DNA of 64,000 nucleotides from the NCBI GenBank assembly GCA_964006375.1, contig OZ023264.1, positions 11,046,225-11,110,224 of the forward strand, given 5' to 3'. The DNA is from Tillus elongatus (taxonomy: Eukaryota; Arthropoda; Insecta; Coleoptera; Cleridae). Of this stretch, positions 59,901 to 64,000 are shown piece by piece. Under the pieces are notes generated by a model. That model was not told the DNA's origin. It worked only from the letters and a program-made list of their open reading frames with translations, and searched no databases. The position numbers were made by a program, and so were the translations under genes. Positions within the stretch are counted from its first letter, which is position 1. The number at the start of each line of letters is the position of its first letter.

Positions 59901-62900
59901 CTAACTAACTATGTGTACCGCTCGCCTATTTATACTATCCATAGAAATTCTAGACCTTCTACACTAATTTCTACACTACTTCTCACTTCTGGTCCCTCCT
60001 AGAAATATTATTCCAGAGTGTTCGCTGTTACTAACACACTACAACTGACCATAGAAGTAACAAAGTCCAAAAACTTTATTCTCATAAACAAATGTGACAC
60101 TGCCCCGCTCTTATATTTGAACGTCCTGGTTGAATTGTGACATTTCTTGGTATGGTGTAAGTCTGTTCATATGGACCACCTTCATCTTGCTCTTCGGGCT
60201 CCTCTGAATGCGATAGACAACATCATTGATCGTTTTGACCACCTTATAAGGACGTTCCCATAATTTCTGTAGTTTCGGTGACCGTCCCTTGCGTCGTACT
60301 GGATTATAGAACCACACCCGATCTTCTTCTGTAAAACCAGTTTAACTAGCTCGCTCGTCATAACGGGTCTTCATGAGGTCCATTTCTATTCCGACAACAG
60401 AATGGATGGTTTTCTTTCTTGTCAATATGTCTGAGCTTTCCTCAAGCGAAATTCTAACGTGGTACTGGTTCTTCCGTGTAGTTGCTCTTGTTCTGGTGCT
60501 TCTACTTCTACTGCATGTCGCGGGGAATAATCGTTCTAGGTGCGCCTGTGTCGACGACCATCTGGGTCTTATTACCGCTAAGGTATCCGTCTACGACGAG
60601 AGCGCTGCCAGAATCGCTAACCTGAGAAATAGTTACCGGCCTTAGCTTCACTTTCTCCCTTGCACATGATCTTAGAGTCCAAGAGTCGCCCCTTATATGT
60701 CCCACCTTGCCGCAGTTCCAGCAGCGCAAGGCATTTGCATGGTGAGGTCTTACTGGGTGTCCATGAGACGTAGGCCTTATTTGTTCCGCTATTTTCTCGA
60801 GTAGTTGCATGATCTTGGATGAATGTTTCATTTTCTTCTTGGAGTTGGAGACTGCGAACTTTCACATGACTTTCTGACTTTTGCTTTACCGCTTCAAACT
60901 CCAAGGAATGTGCCAAAGCATCGTTCAGTTTTTGTGTCTCGCCATCTCTGATGCCTTCAATGAAGGTTTGCAGCGACAGCTGGTTTAAAAACTCCATCTA
61001 TGGGGTAGGCTAATCGCGTCAGTATGACAACGTCGGCGTGGAGATCTTGGAGACTTTCGCTCGATTTCTGACGATTTTTCAACTTAAGTCGATACAACTG
61101 TTGTAAAGGCTGGTCGCCAAACCTCATCTCTAATTGATGTCTAATGCAGTCAAAACTCAGCGGTTCTTCCCTGGAAATACCTTGAAGCACATCTAGGGCA
61201 TCTCATCTGAGAGATAGAATTAACGAAGTCGCTTTCTCTCTCTCGCCCCAGCCATTTGCTGTAGCAGCGGCTTCAAACTGGCGTAGGTAAACACCCCATG
61301 GGACTGAGCCATCAAATGTGAGGACCTTAATTTTTACGATCGGCGTATCTTCGAGTCTGATGTTTCCCTTGGCTAGGGTTTCACACTTATTTTCTAGTGA
61401 TTGTATTTTGGTACATTGGTCCAGTTCAGCTTTATTTCTGGAAAATACGTCTTATAACAAATTGAGATGAGACTATCATGTCAATGTTGTGCCACAAGTG
61501 TTTATCTTATTGTTATGCGATTGGGAGACTGAGAAATACTGTGAGTTTAGGAACTGTTCGCAAATAATTTTGATTGTCGACTGGCTCAGTAAATAAATCA
61601 AAATAATCAGACCTAACCATAGATCGTGAGCAGTTGAAAAGGGTGCAGCTGGCGGTGAGTGAGTTGCTATATGGTACACAAAGACTTGGCTGCAAGGAAA
61701 GGTTGCAAACCTGGGGTTTAACAACATTTGATAAAAGACCAGCATGATGACCTTATTATGAACGCATCTTTTTTTATTTTTTTATTTCAACAACACACCA
61801 CGAGGGCTCACAGCCTGAATACTATCGTACCGTGGGTGTCGACAAGGAGAAAAGAGGCAACTTTTGTTAACTCTGGACTTGAAAGTTTGGATGTTCGGAG
61901 AAGGAAAACATGTGCCGGCAAGGAATTTCACAACTTGGAAGTCCTCGGGACAAAAGAGCGGGCATGCTCCGGTTGGAGAGGAAATTTGCTGTCCAGGTAC
62001 AGAGTTTTGGTGGTAGGCCATAGACCGGAAGTTTATTAAGTAGCACTGCGTGCCAGACCTGATCGAATGCTTTGGATATGTCTAGAGCGACAATCTGGGA
62101 TTCATCGTGTAGTTCAATAAACTTACTCCAAGAATGGGTGACAAAGGAATGGAGGTCAGCAGTTGATCTGCGCTGACGGAATCCATACTGCCTATCGTGG
62201 ATTAGACTGTGTTTTTCAAGAAATTTTAGTAATTCAGTGTTTATATACTTTTCCATCACTTTAGAAACGACTGAAAGGAGAGAAATAGGCCTGTAGTTGC
62301 TAGGAAGCGCTTTGGATCCTTTCTAGGGGACGGGTTGTACTCAAGCAGTTACATAGCTTTATAGGTGTTCCACTCAAAGGCATACCTATGTTAAATTTAA
62401 ACAGACCCCCCCCAGGGACATGATTTCCAGCCTTGCAGAGAAATATTTAATGTTCAACGCTGCCAAAACTTACTTAACAACCATATCTTTAATAAATGGA
62501 ATATGCCTTCGTCTGTGATTAATGCAAAGACAATTAACTTACTTTAGGACACATATTTGTATTATATTTGTATTGCATCCATATTAATTGGCTGTGTTGA
62601 TTTTTTTGTCATAAATGTAAGCTAGACTCCTTACTACTGACAATGGGATTATATGATTGTTCCTCTACCTGTTTTTCGGTATTATAATAATATTAACAGT
62701 GAAACGTAGTCGAACTAATTTTCGTATCCATTGCTTTATGCACAGTACTTTATCACAATAGTGTATGAAAAGCTTAAATTATATAATTCTATTAACTGAT
62801 TGTTATCGACCTATCGTGGTGAAACGGTTGACACATACTAAGTACAAGGAGACTTTTTCTCTGGCTCTTAAACACTGGTTATTGCTGGTTGCAGAAAGGA

Positions 62901-63233
62901 AAACAAACATTTGTTAAACCGGAGGAATAAGTCTCTACGTCTGTGTCTATAATTCTGACAAAATCCAATCCAAAGATTAGAGAGATACTTACTTGGTTCC
63001 CTGAAAATGTTGTATCTTTATCTGAGTATCTGGATACTTTGATTCGTTTTCACTTTCTGAATCAGTGGCTTCTTCATTATCATCTTCTTTGACTTCACTT
63101 AAAACCTCTTCAACTTCCTTAGTATTAACTTCTGTTTGTAACCTAATTTGGTCACCATTTGAATTAACTTCATCAGCGGTACTTTCTAGATTTACATCCT
63201 GTATGCCTTGTTCAACCTCTTTGAGCTCTTCCT
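56755..63233 (-). CDS. NEMF: NEMF/Caliban gene, last five coding exons
   Basis: Exons (minus strand): 63233-62993, 59539-59376, 59162-59032, 58879-58614, 56953-56755. Junctions are GT..AG and in phase; together about 333 codons with TAA at 56757-56755. The product is the C-terminal third of nuclear export mediator factor: a long acidic linker, then KRGQKSKLKKIKEKYADQDE, then RKLRMEILKSSGSPK, then the NFACT-C domain (IPFGDDELLFSVPVVAPYNT through KVKLTPGTGRRGKAAKTAVA to NLPGKVKLSAPR). Known role: NEMF/Rqc2 binds stalled 60S-peptidyl-tRNA, recruits the E3 ligase Listerin and directs C-terminal Ala/Thr-type tailing. The NFACT-N and NFACT-R domains lie off the right edge. No broken codons seen, so presumed functional. 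Confidence 0.94.
57040..58514 (-). mobile_element. CR1-like non-LTR copy F in the last NEMF intron, sense
   Basis: Minus strand. 5' truncated at GACGAGATCCCAGC (58514), 3' tail shortened (ends near TTGTCGACATAAAA at 57040, without the usual GTGTGTTGTTGAA end). 387 codons stay open from 58529 to 57366: PSNYRPIYLLSAVSKVIEKY, ALDISKAFDQVWHAAL, AGVPQGSALSPTLFLLHIND and SYTDDSILHS (YADD changed to YTDD). A second frame continues to 57040. Fills most of the 1.66-kb intron. Confidence 0.87.
58614..58879 (-). CDS. NEMF: NEMF exon (start of NFACT-C)
   Basis: Acceptor TTCTGTTTTAG|TCT. Encodes SSGSPKQPKKNKKGKD, an acidic stretch, DMIDTLTGIPFGDDELLFSV and PVVAPYNTLANY. Donor TACAA|GTTAGT, phase 2. Confidence 0.95.
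59032..59162 (-). CDS. NEMF: NEMF exon (basic KYADQDEEER segment)
   Basis: Acceptor ATTGTTTTAG|TT. Encodes SKESNPNKQQLVKRGQKSKL, KKIKEKYADQDEEERKLRME and ILK before AAG|GTATGA. KYADQDEEER.LRM is diagnostic for the family. Confidence 0.95.
59376..59539 (-). CDS. NEMF: NEMF exon (linker)
   Basis: Acceptor ATATATTTTAG|A completes a Lys codon. Encodes VEIIKDSGLKLEEHNKDAEN, VVYLGDDKPVVIKP and a basic end (RSRGNSESKTKVQKEQQ). Donor AAAA|GTGAGT, phase 1. Confidence 0.82.
59653..60099 (-). repeat. LTR of the Ty3/gypsy element (3' LTR)
   Basis: Minus strand: TGTCACATTTG at 60099, preceded by the purine-rich tract AAGAGCGGGGCAG, to GCAACA at 59653, about 447 bp with TG..CA ends. A TATA box (AGTATAAATAGGCGAGCGG) lies near 59930 and an AATAAATTAG signal near 59720. 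No matching LTR upstream at 61450-61765. Confidence 0.65.
60110..60395 (-). pseudogene. Integrase C-terminal remnant
   Basis: MDLMKTRYDERAS, a stop, then GFTEEDRVWFYNPVRRKGRS, PKLQKLWERPYKVVKTINDV and VYRIQRSPKSKMKVVHMNRL. Typical chromatin-facing SH3-like end of gypsy integrase (VW...P...G.S.KL...W.GP). Confidence 0.8.
60510..61450 (-). pseudogene. Gag and protease remnant of the gypsy element
   Basis: Gag pieces: IKVLTFDGSVPWGVYLRQFE, AAATANGWGEREKATSLILS, then a stop, DALDVLQGISREEPLSFDCI, RHQLEMRFGDQPLQQLYRLK. Zinc knuckle LRCWNCGKVGHIRGDS, where the last Cys of CX2CX4HX4C is Ser. Protease active site MVVDTGAPRTIIP. Several frameshifts. Confidence 0.8.
61765..62350 (-). mobile_element. 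CR1-like non-LTR copy G, RT start joined to 3' tail
   Basis: Minus strand. From PSNYRPISLLSVVSK/VMEKYINTELLKFLEKHSLI (62340-62200) through ALDISKAFDQVWHAVLLNKL to CTWTANFLSNRS, then at about 61964 straight to the 3' end (MPALLSRGLPSCEIP in another frame) and an A-rich tail at 61765. About 1.1 kb of RT and thumb is missing. In a NEMF intron, sense. Confidence 0.85.
62351..62992. other. NEMF intron, nothing recognised
   Basis: A phrase GTGGTGAAACGGTTGACACA at 62818 and GGTTGCAGAAAGGAAAAC at 62889 weakly recall the 3' end of the tRNA-containing repeat (23147-23720); otherwise plain AT-rich intron. Confidence 0.4.
62993..63233 (-). CDS. NEMF: NEMF exon (acidic linker)
   Basis: Acceptor TAATGTTTAG|AG at 63233. 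Encodes EELKEVEQGIQDVNLESTAD, a Glu/Asp/Ser-rich run (KEDDNEEATDSESENES) and IQHFQGT. Donor CCAA|GTAAGT, phase 2. Low-complexity, so identity rests on phase continuity and neighbours. Confidence 0.8.
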
Positions 63234-64000
63234 CTAAACATTAAAATAATTAAATGTCAAATTGTATTTTAATTAGATCCCAAATATAAATATAAACATT
63301 TACCAAAAAAAAATGTATATAATCCTCTGATTCAATTTGATAATAGTTATAGAAGAGCTTCTGGTTTTAATAAATCTAAATCCATAAACAGAATTCCAAT
63401 CACACAATAAAATAGATGACTCACAGAAAAATGCTGACAAATTTGTCTCTAAGTTGTAGTGATGGGAAAAACTGTTATACTGGTTTAACAGGTCGCACCT
63501 GTTACTGTTATTTAGAAATAACAGTTAAATATAACAGGTTGAAAATAACATTATGAACTGTGAATTATTAAGAATTCCACGTAGACGTAACAGTAGCTGA
63601 ACCCGTCCGGTGGTGTAGTTGGGTAATGTTTAAAATAAAAAATATTTTTGTATTATGTTTAAAACAATTAATAAATTTTTTATTAAAAAAATGATGGAGG
63701 TTTTTTTTTGGGTATTCATCACTAATAATAATTTGGTAAAAAATCCAACAATGCAGAATTTCTTTCGAATTTTCTTTACTAATTAAGTATTAGTTAAGCA
63801 TTGAGCTTGAAAACCTCTATAGCCATCTTTTCCTTGAAAATGAGAGCTATATGAAATAAATGAATTATTGTAAGCAAAAAATAAAATAAATAATTTAAAA
63901 AAAATTAAAACTAATTTTTTTCTCTCTACCTATAGGGCGAAGTGTGTCTGGTTTCAACTATACCGGGTACAGGGAATATTTTTATAATTTCATTAAAATT
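63234..64000. other. NEMF intron, right edge
   Basis: No exon recognised. Near 63470-63545 AACTGTTATACTGGTTTAAC, CCTGTTACTGTTATTTAG and AACAGTTAAATATAACAGG form a short imperfect repeat. The last ~65 bases after CTCTACCTATAG could open a plus-strand exon but no frame is recognisable. Confidence 0.35.

Larger units (their letters stand above)
59653..61460 (-). mobile_element. Collapsed Ty3/gypsy retrotransposon in a NEMF intron, sense
   Basis: Order on the minus strand: gag (61450-60850), zinc knuckle and protease (60800-60510), integrase C-terminus (60390-60110), purine tract, one LTR. RT, RNase H and most of integrase are deleted and the 5' LTR is absent. 61461-61764 to the right is unassigned. 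Confidence 0.82.

Noticed and set aside
63920..64000. Plus-strand exon after CTCTACCTATAG at the right edge
   Set aside because: A fair acceptor-like string but all three frames give unrecognisable peptides and the sequence is cut by the window edge.

Overview
This is AT-rich animal nuclear DNA, most likely from an insect (possibly a beetle; the order cannot be fixed from sequence alone). Three host genes are present as spliced exons with GT..AG junctions: (1) a nose-resistant-to-fluoxetine-6 (NRF-6)-like acyltransferase gene on the minus strand, with the signal-peptide exon at 22075-22246 and the next exon at 1-137, running off the left edge; (2) a complete nine-exon radial spoke head RSPH4/6-type gene on the plus strand, 27054-52782, joining in frame to 579 codons; (3) the last five exons of a NEMF/Caliban (ribosome quality control) gene on the minus strand, 63233 down to 56755, with its NFACT-C domain and poly(A) signal.

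Nearly everything else is mobile DNA. 0-27 kb is mostly the first NRF-6-like intron plus its upstream region. It holds a dominant non-coding family, here called HTA (terminal hairpin, about 120 bp, a (TA)n array, then a body of up to about 1 kb), a MITE-A family, a 10 x 155 bp satellite built across a Ty3/gypsy-SINE junction, a mariner-like element, and a 4.2 kb foldback element whose arms are arrays of a 295 bp unit. 27-53 kb is the RSPH gene. Its introns hold a Penelope-like element with GIY-YIG domain and hammerhead-like motif, a tRNA-derived SINE, several broken CR1-like non-LTR copies, two Tc1/mariner-superfamily elements with long inverted repeats, and a non-LTR 3' half with RNase H. 53-64 kb holds RT fragments, the NEMF exons, CR1-like copies inserted in or beside them, and a collapsed Ty3/gypsy element with one LTR.

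The organising theme is nesting. About twenty-two (TA)n arrays lie in the window, many of them internal to HTA copies. At least three other DNA elements (the foldback element, a mariner-like element and a small MITE) sit exactly inside the (TA)n of an HTA copy, with the two HTA halves recognisable on either side. (TA)n therefore looks both carried by one transposon family and used as a landing site by TA-targeting elements. The three host genes have unrelated known roles (membrane acyltransferase-like protein, axonemal radial spoke, ribosome-associated quality control) and are not a functional cluster. Apart from the exons, the longest clean coding stretch is a 525-codon reverse transcriptase frame at 24137-25714.
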